Shown here: in pieces, positions 17,489 to 24,290 of the stretch
Position numbering within the stretch: the stretch's first letter is position 1
Layout of the letters: each line of letters starts with the position of its first letter
Assembly: GCF_000147815.2 (NCBI RefSeq)
Contig: NC_015957.1
Span: 4,712,001 to 4,776,000, forward strand
Length of the DNA: 64,000 nt
Direction: 5' to 3'
From: Streptomyces violaceusniger Tu 4113
Lineage (GTDB): Bacteria > Actinomycetota > Actinomycetes > Streptomycetales > Streptomycetaceae
Translations under genes and position numbers: made by a program
The notes under the pieces: model-generated
What the model saw: only the letters and a program-made list of their open reading frames with translations
The model's database searches: none
Told to the model about the DNA's origin: nothing

Positions 17489-18453
17489 GACTGCCTTTCG
17501 CTGGTCTGCGCGGGGGTCTGTGCGGGATCGAGGACGGCGACCCCCATGCCGGTGAGCCACTCGGGCATCGGTTCATAGGCCAGGCGGCGGCCCGGGATGT
17601 GATCGAGCAGCGCGGACATCAGCAGCCAGGTGCGCAGCTCCTGGGCGCCGTTGCCGGCCACCTTCTCCAGTTCCGCGGTGGTGTACTCGGTGATGCGGTG
17701 CGCCTGTCCCCGCTCCATCCAGGACAGGATTTCCTCGTCGAACTCCGGGTTGAGCGACGCCTCGGCGGCCCGGATGATCTGGCGGCGCCGCACGTCGTAG
17801 TCCTGCCAGTTCTCCCGGCCGTTGAGCCAGGCCCCGACCATGAACTCCTCGTCCTCGCCGTTCGGCTCGCGCCAGTCCGGCCAGGGCAGCCGGTGGGACA
17901 GCCCGCCGGAGCCGATGACCGCCACCCGACGGTCGCCGGGGAACGCCAGGACCGCCTCCCGGATCGCCCGGCCCAGCTTCTCGCAGCGCTCCAGGGTGGG
18001 CAGCGGCGGCGCGAAGACGTTCACCACGAGCGGTACCAGGTCGACGTCGAGCCCGTCGAGCAGATACTGGACGGCGTGCGACTGGCCGTGGTCGATCTGC
18101 AGCCGGGCGGAGAACGCCACGTCGAAACCGGACCGCTCCACGAGCGAGCCCGCGAGGTACAGGGCCAGTTCCCGGTCCACCGGCTGCGGGCCCTTCGGGG
18201 TGCCGGACTCGCCGCTGGCGATGCACTCGTCCACCCCGATGGTGAAGCTGGGGATCAGGTCGAGCCAGAACCCCCGGAAGTGGTTGGAGCCGATCAGGAT
18301 CACCGTGTCCGGACGGGCCGCGGCCAGCGCGTCCCGCGCCTGGCCGAGCGCGTCCCGGAACCGCTCGGCGCGGTCCTTGTGGTACGTCTCCTCCCAGTGG
18401 GTGTTCATCAGCGTGCTGTGCGACGCTCCGACCCCCAGGACGATCTCGGTCAT
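17485..18453 (-). CDS. Class III extradiol ring-cleavage dioxygenase (MhpB-like)
   Basis: A 322-residue LigB/MhpB-superfamily dioxygenase using non-haem Fe(II). Iron-ligand histidines are visible in GASHSTLMN (about residue 11) and GSNHFRGFW (about 57), with the acid/base His in QIDHGQSH and a conserved GSGGLSHRLPWPD. The C-terminal part (SLNPEFDEEIL, TWLLMSALLDH, MPEWLTGMG) follows MhpB from end to end. This suggests a single-subunit enzyme acting on a catechol with a side chain. It overlaps the flanking M20-like and hydrolase genes by 4 nt each. Confidence 0.9.
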   Translation of the reverse strand: MTEIVLGVGASHSTLMNTHWEETYHKDRAERFRDALGQARDALAAARPDTVILIGSNHFRGFWLDLIPSFTIGVDECIASGESGTPKGPQPVDRELALYLAGSLVERSGFDVAFSARLQIDHGQSHAVQYLLDGLDVDLVPLVVNVFAPPLPTLERCEKLGRAIREAVLAFPGDRRVAVIGSGGLSHRLPWPDWREPNGEDEEFMVGAWLNGRENWQDYDVRRRQIIRAAEASLNPEFDEEILSWMERGQAHRITEYTTAELEKVAGNGAQELRTWLLMSALLDHIPGRRLAYEPMPEWLTGMGVAVLDPAQTPAQTSERQS

Positions 18454-19787
18454 GCCCCTGCTCCTTCCAGCTCGTCGCGGGACCGGGTGACGGTGTCCAC
18501 GGCCGTGCGGATCAGATGGCGCGTGAGCTTTTCCATGGCCCGCAGCGACACCGTGTTCATGCCGCGGGCGAAGTCGATCTCGAACGGCGCCTCCGCCACC
18601 TTGGGCATGCCGACCCGCACCGTGGGGATGCCACGGCCGCGCAGGATGTTGGCGTCGGTGGCGCCGCTGTTCCCGGGGATCACTTCGTGCTCGCGCCCCT
18701 CCAGCGCCTCCCAGGCGGCCGTGGCGCTCCGGTGGATCCACGACTCGCGGGGGGTGCGGGTGCCGGGGATCGCCAGCACCATCTCCGCCCGGACGTCGAG
18801 CCCGGGCGAGGCGGCCCGCAGCGCGGCCAGCGCGTCCATGAACTCGCGCTTGGCCCGCATCGGTGTGATGTCCGGGCTGATCCGCAGATCCACCATCAGG
18901 GTGCACACGGCGGGGGTGACCGCCGCCATCCGCGGCCAGCCGCCGCGGATGGAGGAGACGATGCCCTGCGGCGCCACCGTGCCCGAGGTGTGCCGCTCGG
19001 CGTACCCCTCGAACCACTTCTCCAGGTACGCGGACACCTCCCCGGCGCGGGCGATGGCGTTGTCGTACGGGAGCCGGTGGCGGGAGCCCGCGTAGGTGTG
19101 GGTGCCGCCGACCGTCACCTCGAACCAGACCAGCCCGACCTCGTCCCACGAGACGGTCCAGCCGGGCTTGGCGATGAGCGCGTAATCGGTCCACACGCCC
19201 TGCTCCAGCAGGAACGAACACCCGGCGCCCTGGCCGGTGTTGAGGCGCGTGCCCACGGGCCGGGCGTTGGTGGGCATCCCGCCCGCGCCGAACGCCGCGA
19301 CCAGGTCACCGGTGAGCGGGACACCGGCCAGCGAGATCGCCTCGATGGCCATCATCACGCACGCCGCGTGGCCCTTGGGGTTGGCGGCACCGAGCCCGGT
19401 GACCAGGTCGTCGTACACGGTGGCCGCGGGCCGCATGTCCTCGCGCAGCTCCGGGCCGATCCACGGCACGTCCTCGCTCTCCTCGCCCACCGTCAGGGTG
19501 TCGATGGGCGCGTACAGCATGAGGTCGGGGCCGGTGCCGTCACCGGTCAGCCGTCCCCAGGCGTTGGCCTGGCGGTCGTCGAGGGGCTGGACGGCCGCGT
19601 GGGCGCCGGCCGCGCGCAGGGTGTCGGCGATATGGGTGGCCAGCGGGCCCTCGTCGCCGGTCGGGCTGGGAATGTTCACCAGGCCCGTGATCAGCTCGCG
19701 GAGCCGGTCGGTGCTGATGTGGCGGGCGGCGTCGAGGGCCCAGGAGCGCCGCCGGTCATCCAGTCCCGCCAGGCCGTCGGCGGTCAC
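18450..19787 (-). CDS. M20-family peptidase-like protein with degenerate metal site
   Basis: A 445-residue protein with clear ArgE/DapE (M20) fold similarity, for example VNIPSPTGDEG, GGTHTYAG...NAI in the dimerisation lid and SGATDANILRGRGIP. Aligned by eye, the metal-binding set is mostly lost. GHxD reads APID (94 is Pro), the bridging Asp in GxGAAD is Asn136, the catalytic Glu-Glu pair is replaced by AGG (168-170), the next Glu is Lys207 and the final His is not found. It is therefore unlikely to be an ordinary di-zinc amidohydrolase. The GTG start overlaps the stop of the 38-residue peptide gene by 4 nt. Its role in the pathway is unknown. Confidence 0.82.
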   Translation of the reverse strand: MTADGLAGLDDRRRSWALDAARHISTDRLRELITGLVNIPSPTGDEGPLATHIADTLRAAGAHAAVQPLDDRQANAWGRLTGDGTGPDLMLYAPIDTLTVGEESEDVPWIGPELREDMRPAATVYDDLVTGLGAANPKGHAACVMMAIEAISLAGVPLTGDLVAAFGAGGMPTNARPVGTRLNTGQGAGCSFLLEQGVWTDYALIAKPGWTVSWDEVGLVWFEVTVGGTHTYAGSRHRLPYDNAIARAGEVSAYLEKWFEGYAERHTSGTVAPQGIVSSIRGGWPRMAAVTPAVCTLMVDLRISPDITPMRAKREFMDALAALRAASPGLDVRAEMVLAIPGTRTPRESWIHRSATAAWEALEGREHEVIPGNSGATDANILRGRGIPTVRVGMPKVAEAPFEIDFARGMNTVSLRAMEKLTRHLIRTAVDTVTRSRDELEGAGA

Positions 19788-19900
19788 TGATTGATCCTGT
19801 GGACCTGGGTCATCGTGGTCCGCGCGATGCGCTTTGTGGCCAGCGGGATCCCGACGGCGATCGCGGCGCCCAGCAGCAGGGTGAACAGTTTACGGAACAT
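19784..19900 (-). CDS. 38-residue single-span membrane peptide inside the operon
   Basis: A very short gene reading MFRKLFTLLLGAAIAVGIPL followed by a basic tail ending HRINQ. Residues about 5-20 form one hydrophobic helix, flanked by positive charges on both sides. The support is positional: its ATG lies one nucleotide after the Rieske stop (TGACATG), and its TGA overlaps the GTG of the M20-like gene (GTGA). It thus fills the space between two tightly coupled genes exactly. I know no family for it. It might anchor the oxygenase or a transporter at the membrane, or serve only for translational coupling. Confidence 0.65.
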   Translation of the reverse strand: MFRKLFTLLLGAAIAVGIPLATKRIARTTMTQVHRINQ

Positions 19901-19901
19901 G

Positions 19902-21119
19902 TCATGCCTTCTCTTCGGGTGCGGATGCGCCGTCGGCCGCGGCCAGCTTCTTGCCGTACTCCTCCTCGCTCAGGTTCCGCCAGGCGGTGAGCGAGATATC
20001 GGGCCGGTAGAGCTTCTCCGGCGGCGCGTCCGTGACATCGACCATCCACGCGTCCTGGCCGGAGAACTGGCCGTGGAACAGCCAGCGGATCGCCCCGAGG
20101 TACTTGGCGTAGAAGCGCAGGGTCTCCCAGCCCTCGGTGAAGTTGACCATCACACCGACATAGCGGTGGTTGTCCTCGTCCACCGGGACGTAGAACTCGT
20201 AGTGGATGAACTTGGGGTAGGCGATGCGCAGCACGCCCGGCATCGACAGGGAGGCGAACCCGGGGAAGTCCTGCGCCTCGATCGTCGGGTCGACGCTGTC
20301 GGCCTTGCCGGTGTTGCCGATGTTGAAGGTCTCCTTGGGCGGCTGCATCTTCCACCACCGCTTGTTGGACCAGCGGCCCACCCCCGGGAACTCGGCGTCC
20401 CAGTGGACCTCGTCCTGGACCCGGAAGATCCACCGGCCGCGGGGCACGATCCGGGTGATGTTCCAGGTCGGCATGGGCTTGAACAGCCGCCACAGGGCCG
20501 TGCGGTGCAGATACTTGGCGTGGCCCTCGTCGAAGCCGTTCTCGCAGGCGAACCGCCAGTTGCCACCGCGCGGCTCGATCCGGCCGCCCATCACGAACGC
20601 GTTGGAGACGAGCTCCTCCGGAAGCTGGGAGTCGATCGAGTGCGGCTCCTCGTCGGCGATCGGGATGTACACCCACACCATGCCGAGGCGCTCCTGGACC
20701 GGGTAGGTGCGCACCCCCAGCTTGCCGGTCAGCCGGCACCCGGGGCCGTCGGTGATGACCGCCGACAGCCGCCCGGAGGGCAGATCGAACGTCCAGCCGT
20801 GGTACGGGCAGCTGACCGTGCCCGGGAACTGCTGGTTGCCCTCGGACAGCGGCACACCGCGGTGCGGGCACCGGTTGTGCAGGGCGTACGCCGTGCCGTT
20901 GTCGCGGATCAGCGCGATCCGCTCGCCGCAGATGGTGAACGGCAGCGGCTTCCCCGTGACCTGGCTGGACCAGGTGACCGGATACCAGTAGCCGCGGAAG
21001 CCCGCTGCCGCACCGTCGTAATGGGGCCAGGACGACCAGTCCTGGCGACCGGGCTCGGCGGGTTTTCTGCGGCGGCTCCGGGCGGGGGTGGCCGTGTCGG
21101 AAGAGTCCTCGACCGTCAT
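19902..21119 (-). CDS. Rieske non-haem iron oxygenase, CarAa-like (terminal oxygenase alpha subunit)
   Basis: A 405-residue oxygenase. The Rieske motif is CPHRG (about 83-87) and CPYHGW (about 103-108), i.e. C-x-H-x17-C-x2-H, carrying the [2Fe-2S] cluster. The mononuclear iron motif is ENGFDEGHAKYLHR. The flanking segments GFRGYWYPV, TYPVQERLG and PGVLRIAYP recall carbazole 1,9a-dioxygenase CarAa, a homotrimeric oxygenase without beta subunit, and no beta-subunit gene is present here. The ATG at 21119 has AGGAGG upstream. It is the first gene of the eight-gene operon and would use the reductase-ferredoxin pair encoded at 13.4-14.7 kb. Confidence 0.9.
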   Translation of the reverse strand: MTVEDSSDTATPARSRRRKPAEPGRQDWSSWPHYDGAAAGFRGYWYPVTWSSQVTGKPLPFTICGERIALIRDNGTAYALHNRCPHRGVPLSEGNQQFPGTVSCPYHGWTFDLPSGRLSAVITDGPGCRLTGKLGVRTYPVQERLGMVWVYIPIADEEPHSIDSQLPEELVSNAFVMGGRIEPRGGNWRFACENGFDEGHAKYLHRTALWRLFKPMPTWNITRIVPRGRWIFRVQDEVHWDAEFPGVGRWSNKRWWKMQPPKETFNIGNTGKADSVDPTIEAQDFPGFASLSMPGVLRIAYPKFIHYEFYVPVDEDNHRYVGVMVNFTEGWETLRFYAKYLGAIRWLFHGQFSGQDAWMVDVTDAPPEKLYRPDISLTAWRNLSEEEYGKKLAAADGASAPEEKA

Positions 21120-21193
21120 CGTGCGTGTCCTCCTGCTGCCGGTTTTCGGTGGACCCGAGCATCCGGCGCGGCGCGGATCCGCCCAAGGGATCC

Positions 21194-21210
21194 GGTCCGC
21201 TGAGCAGACC
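21194..21210. promoter_or_regulatory. Operator copy 2 of the GGTCCG-N5-CGGACC family
   Basis: GGTCCGCTGAGCAGACC matches the two six-base arms at 11 of 12 positions. It lies 75 nt upstream of the Rieske start codon, in the divergent region shared with the MDR reductase gene. Confidence 0.6.
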
Positions 21211-21253
21211 GCTCCCTCTCCGGCGGAAGCGCGGACGGTGGCCGCGGCGGCGC

Positions 21254-21270
21254 GTCCCGCTGAGCGGACC
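21254..21270. promoter_or_regulatory. Operator copy 3 of the GGTCCG-N5-CGGACC family
   Basis: GTCCCGCTGAGCGGACC matches the arms at 10 of 12 positions and shares the CTGAG centre with copy 2. The two centres are 60 bp apart. It lies 95 nt upstream of the MDR reductase start codon. Confidence 0.55.
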
Positions 21271-21364
21271 CGTCCCGGTGCGCGGACGGCGGGGCGCGGT
21301 CTAGCGTGCGCGGGGTCCGCCACCACCGAACACGGCCGTGAGCCCGTGGATACGGAGCGAAAAC

Positions 21365-22318
21365 GTGAGCCACCCGACGTCACAATCCCTGGTGCTGGAG
21401 GAGTTCGGCACCCTGCCGCGGCTCGTCGAGCGGCCGGTCCCCGAACCACGGCCCGGCCACACCCTGGTGCGGATGAAGTCGGCCGCCGTCAGCCACCTCG
21501 ATCTGAACGTCGTCGACGGCAAGTTCGGCATCCTCCCCGACCTGCCGTCGATTCCCGGCACCGCCGGCAGCGGCACCGTCGTCGCCTCCGACGTCCACCC
21601 CGAGGGGAGCCTCGTCCTCCTCCGCGGCAAGGCCCTCGGAATGCGCCGCGACGGCGCCTGGAGCGAGTACGCGCTGGTCCCGGACGCCGCCGTGGAGGCC
21701 GTGCCCGAGGGCACGGACCCCGCAATGGCCTGCTGCTACTTCTCCCCGGCGGGGACGGCGTGGGCCTCGGTGCACGCCGTGGCGGACGTCCAGCCCGGCG
21801 AGCGGGTCCTGGTGACCGGGGCGGCCGGTGCGGTGGGCGCGCTCACCGTGCAGGTCGCGGCCCGGGCCGGAGCCGAGGTGATCGGCGTGGTGGGCCGCCC
21901 CGCCAAGCTGCCGCATGTCCCGGCCCCCGCCAAGGTGGTGCTCGCCGCCGACCTGTCCGCCGACGCGGTCGGAGGCCCGGTGGACGTCGTCATCGACACC
22001 GTGGGCGGGCCGGTCCTGCGCGACTCCCTGCCGCTGGTGCGCCCCCGCGGCCGGGTCGCCCTCGTCGGCTACACCGCGGGCCGTGAGTTCACCGTGGATC
22101 TGGCGGACTTCCTCCTCGCCGATGTGTCGCTGCTGCCCGTGAACCTGATGACCCGGGGCAAGGAGGTCGCCGCGGACACCAGGCGGATGCTCGGCGACCT
22201 CACCTCCGGGGAGCTCACCCTGCCCATTGAGCACCATCGCATCGACGGCCTGGCGGAAGCCGTGGCACGGCTGCGGTCCGGGGAGGCGATCGGCAAGGTG
22301 GTCCTCGATCTCGCCTGA
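21365..22318 (+). CDS. MDR-superfamily zinc-independent reductase
   Basis: A 317-residue quinone-oxidoreductase-like protein. The GroES-like half has MKSAAVSHLDLNVVDGKFG and the nucleotide-binding half has VTGAAGAVGALTVQVAARAG (about 150-170). Catalytic zinc ligands are missing. I chose the GTG at 21365 because GGAG lies 7 nt upstream. An in-frame GTG at 21338 is possible but has no ribosome site. It is divergent from the Rieske operon and shares its two operator copies. It could reduce an enone or quinone intermediate of the pathway. Confidence 0.85.
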   Translation: MSHPTSQSLVLEEFGTLPRLVERPVPEPRPGHTLVRMKSAAVSHLDLNVVDGKFGILPDLPSIPGTAGSGTVVASDVHPEGSLVLLRGKALGMRRDGAWSEYALVPDAAVEAVPEGTDPAMACCYFSPAGTAWASVHAVADVQPGERVLVTGAAGAVGALTVQVAARAGAEVIGVVGRPAKLPHVPAPAKVVLAADLSADAVGGPVDVVIDTVGGPVLRDSLPLVRPRGRVALVGYTAGREFTVDLADFLLADVSLLPVNLMTRGKEVAADTRRMLGDLTSGELTLPIEHHRIDGLAEAVARLRSGEAIGKVVLDLA

Positions 22319-22372
22319 GGGGTGATCTCGGATCTCGCCCGAGGGATGATCCCGCCCGAGCGATCTCACCCC
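22319..22372. terminator. Nested inverted repeats between convergent genes
   Basis: GGGGTGA (22319-22325) pairs with TCACCCC (22366-22372). Inside are CTCGG/CCGAG (22327-22331 and 22339-22343) and GGGAT-G-ATCCC (22343-22353). The cluster fills the 68-nt gap between the convergent reductase and hydratase genes and probably terminates both. Confidence 0.45.
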
Positions 22373-22386
22373 GACGCGGGGCGCGG

Positions 22387-22785
22387 TCAGCCCATCAGGA
22401 CCACGGCCGTGCCCCGGCAGCACACCACATCACCCTGCCCACCGTGCTCGACCAGCTCCAGGGTGACCCGCCCCGTCTCCGGATCGGCCTCGCCGACCGT
22501 GCCGCTCACCACGAGCCGCTCCCCGGCGAGGGCCGGGGCCCGGTTCTGCCATCCGACCTCCAGCACCTGTCCGCCCGGACCCGCGAAGCTCATGGCGGCC
22601 CGGTGCATCAGACAGCCGTGCAACTGCGCCATGACGACCGGGCCGTCCAGCCCCTCGGAACGCGCGAACCCGGTGTCGTAGTGGATGCGATGGGTATTGC
22701 GGGTGACCGCCCCGAACCGGAGCAGGGTGACGGCATCCGGGGTGAACTCCACCGGTGGTACGGGCTGCCCCGGGTGAACCCTCAT
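22387..22785 (-). CDS. MaoC/HTD2-like hydratase subunit, C-terminal-half type (second pair)
   Basis: A 132-residue single hot-dog protein with the active-site helix RFGAVTRNTHRIHYDTGFA, matching the N-x-H-R-I-H-Y-D pattern of the subunit at 14901-15296. Its ATG at 22785 overlaps the stop of the partner gene by 4 nt. The two C-terminal-half subunits are clearly paralogous but diverged, so the island has two heterodimeric hydratases, presumably for two different enoyl-CoA intermediates or two substrates. The gene ends convergent to the MDR reductase gene. Confidence 0.85.
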   Translation of the reverse strand: MRVHPGQPVPPVEFTPDAVTLLRFGAVTRNTHRIHYDTGFARSEGLDGPVVMAQLHGCLMHRAAMSFAGPGGQVLEVGWQNRAPALAGERLVVSGTVGEADPETGRVTLELVEHGGQGDVVCCRGTAVVLMG

Positions 22786-23258
22786 CGGACGATGAACCTC
22801 TCCCGCACCAAGGCGAGCGTGCCCCGCTCCGCCGTGTACGTCTTCTCGACGGTCAGCAGCAGGAACGGCGTTCCGCTGCCCTTGCGTTCGACATTCGTGA
22901 GGACCCGGCGGACCTGGATCCGGTCGCCCGCCCTCACCTCGCCGCTGAACCGGACCTCCTGGCCGCCCGCCATCAGCCGCACGTCCAGGCCGTCGGTGCC
23001 CGGGACCTCGTCGCGGTACATGCCGTCCGGCCGGAACTCGTCCTGGCCGGCGCCTCCCGCACCGCGCAACAGGCTCACCAGGTACATCGGGTGGACGGTG
23101 AAGTCCGGGCGGCGGGGGTCGACCAGATGCGGGCCGGTCTCCCCGGCCGAGCGCGCGAACTCCGCCGCGTCCTCGGCCCGTACGACCCCCAGGTCCCGGT
23201 GTTCCGGGCGGCCGATCGCCGCCCTGGCCCGTTCCTCGGCAACTTCCCACGCGGACAT
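22782..23258 (-). CDS. FAS1-like/MaoC N-terminal-half hydratase subunit (second pair)
   Basis: A 158-residue hot-dog subunit beginning MSAWEVAEERARAAIGRPEH with GAAAGG upstream of the ATG. It has the FAS1-like dehydratase layout, with VHPMYLVSLLRG and a C-terminal strand set DRIQVRRVLTNVERKGSG. It precedes and overlaps its C-terminal-half partner by 4 nt. The divergent BphD-like hydrolase gene starts 142 nt away, with an operator copy between them, so the hydratase pair and the hydrolase/CoA-transferase/ligase operon are probably induced together. Confidence 0.82.
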   Translation of the reverse strand: MSAWEVAEERARAAIGRPEHRDLGVVRAEDAAEFARSAGETGPHLVDPRRPDFTVHPMYLVSLLRGAGGAGQDEFRPDGMYRDEVPGTDGLDVRLMAGGQEVRFSGEVRAGDRIQVRRVLTNVERKGSGTPFLLLTVEKTYTAERGTLALVRERFIVR

Positions 23259-23340
23259 GTACTGCCTTTCTGCGCACGACTACCGCGGACACGTTGGACC
23301 GGGAGGCTAGCCACCGCCCGGAGGCGGTCACCACGAGACC

Positions 23341-23357
23341 GGCCCGCTCAGCGGACC
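23341..23357. promoter_or_regulatory. Operator copy 4 of the GGTCCG-N5-CGGACC family
   Basis: GGCCCGCTCAGCGGACC matches the arms at 11 of 12 positions. It sits between the divergent hydratase pair (start 23258) and BphD-like hydrolase (start 23400), 42 nt upstream of the latter. Confidence 0.6.
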
Positions 23358-23399
23358 GGACCGCTTGGGCGCAGATCACCGGCACCACACCATCGGGGC

Positions 23400-24272
23400 A
23401 TGGACCTCATGAACATCCAGAAGCCGCCGGAGGGCGCCCACGCGGAAGCGGACGGCGTCACGTACCACTACATCGAGCTGGGCACGTCGGGCGGCAGCCC
23501 GACGGTCTTCCTCCACGGCGGTGGCCCCGGGTGCACGGGCTGGTCCGACTTCGGACAGGTGGCACCGCTGTTCGCCCAGGACCGCCACTGCTTCCTCGTG
23601 GACATCCTGCAGTACGGCACGTCGGCCAAGCCCGTCATCGAAGGGCCCATGTGGGACTACCACGCCGCCAAGACGGTCGCCCTGCTCGACACCCTGGGCA
23701 TCGAGCGCGCCGACTTCGTGTGCAATTCCTGGGGCGGCACCATCGCGCTGAACCTGGCCGCGAAGTACCCCGAGCGGGTCCGGTCGCTGACGATCACCGG
23801 CAGCATGCCCGTCTTCCACGGCCCGCTGGCCCCGCTGCCCGAGGGCGGCCGGCGCGGCCGCAACGCCCGTGACGTGTACTACGGCGGCACCGGCCCCTCC
23901 TGGGAGAAGATGCGGGACCTGATCGCCCGCCTGGAGTGGTACGACACCGGCGCCATCCCGGACGACACCGTCACCCTGCGCTACGAGCAGAGCCTCGACC
24001 CGGAGGAGACCGCCCTCGCCGGCGCCTCCGACAACCCCCGCGGCGACTGGCAGGACCTCACCGCGGAGCTCGGCGCCATCCAGGCCCCCACCCTCTTCAT
24101 CTGGGGCATGTACGACGCGTTCCTCACCCCCGACTATCCGCTGATGCTCGCCCGCATGGTCCCCAAGGGCAATCTCCACATCATGGACCAGGTCTCCCAC
24201 CACCTTCAGGAGGAGCGGCCGCACGACTACTACACGGCGGTCACCGGCTTCCTCAACCAGCAGCACGCCTGA
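23400..24272 (+). CDS. BphD/CarC-like meta-cleavage-product hydrolase
   Basis: A 290-residue alpha/beta hydrolase. The oxyanion motif FLHGGGPGCTGW is typical of carbon-carbon hydrolases such as BphD. The nucleophile elbow is VCNSWGGTIALN (Ser about 111), the acid is in WGMYDAF and the catalytic His is in VSHHLQEERP. Known enzymes hydrolyse 2-hydroxy-6-oxo-dienoates after extradiol cleavage. This is the second such enzyme of the island and heads the operon with the CoA-transferase and CoA ligase. The ATG at 23400 has only a closely spaced GGGG upstream; a Met three codons later is an alternative. Confidence 0.87.
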   Translation: MDLMNIQKPPEGAHAEADGVTYHYIELGTSGGSPTVFLHGGGPGCTGWSDFGQVAPLFAQDRHCFLVDILQYGTSAKPVIEGPMWDYHAAKTVALLDTLGIERADFVCNSWGGTIALNLAAKYPERVRSLTITGSMPVFHGPLAPLPEGGRRGRNARDVYYGGTGPSWEKMRDLIARLEWYDTGAIPDDTVTLRYEQSLDPEETALAGASDNPRGDWQDLTAELGAIQAPTLFIWGMYDAFLTPDYPLMLARMVPKGNLHIMDQVSHHLQEERPHDYYTAVTGFLNQQHA

Positions 24273-24290
24273 GCATCCCCCGGAGGAGAT

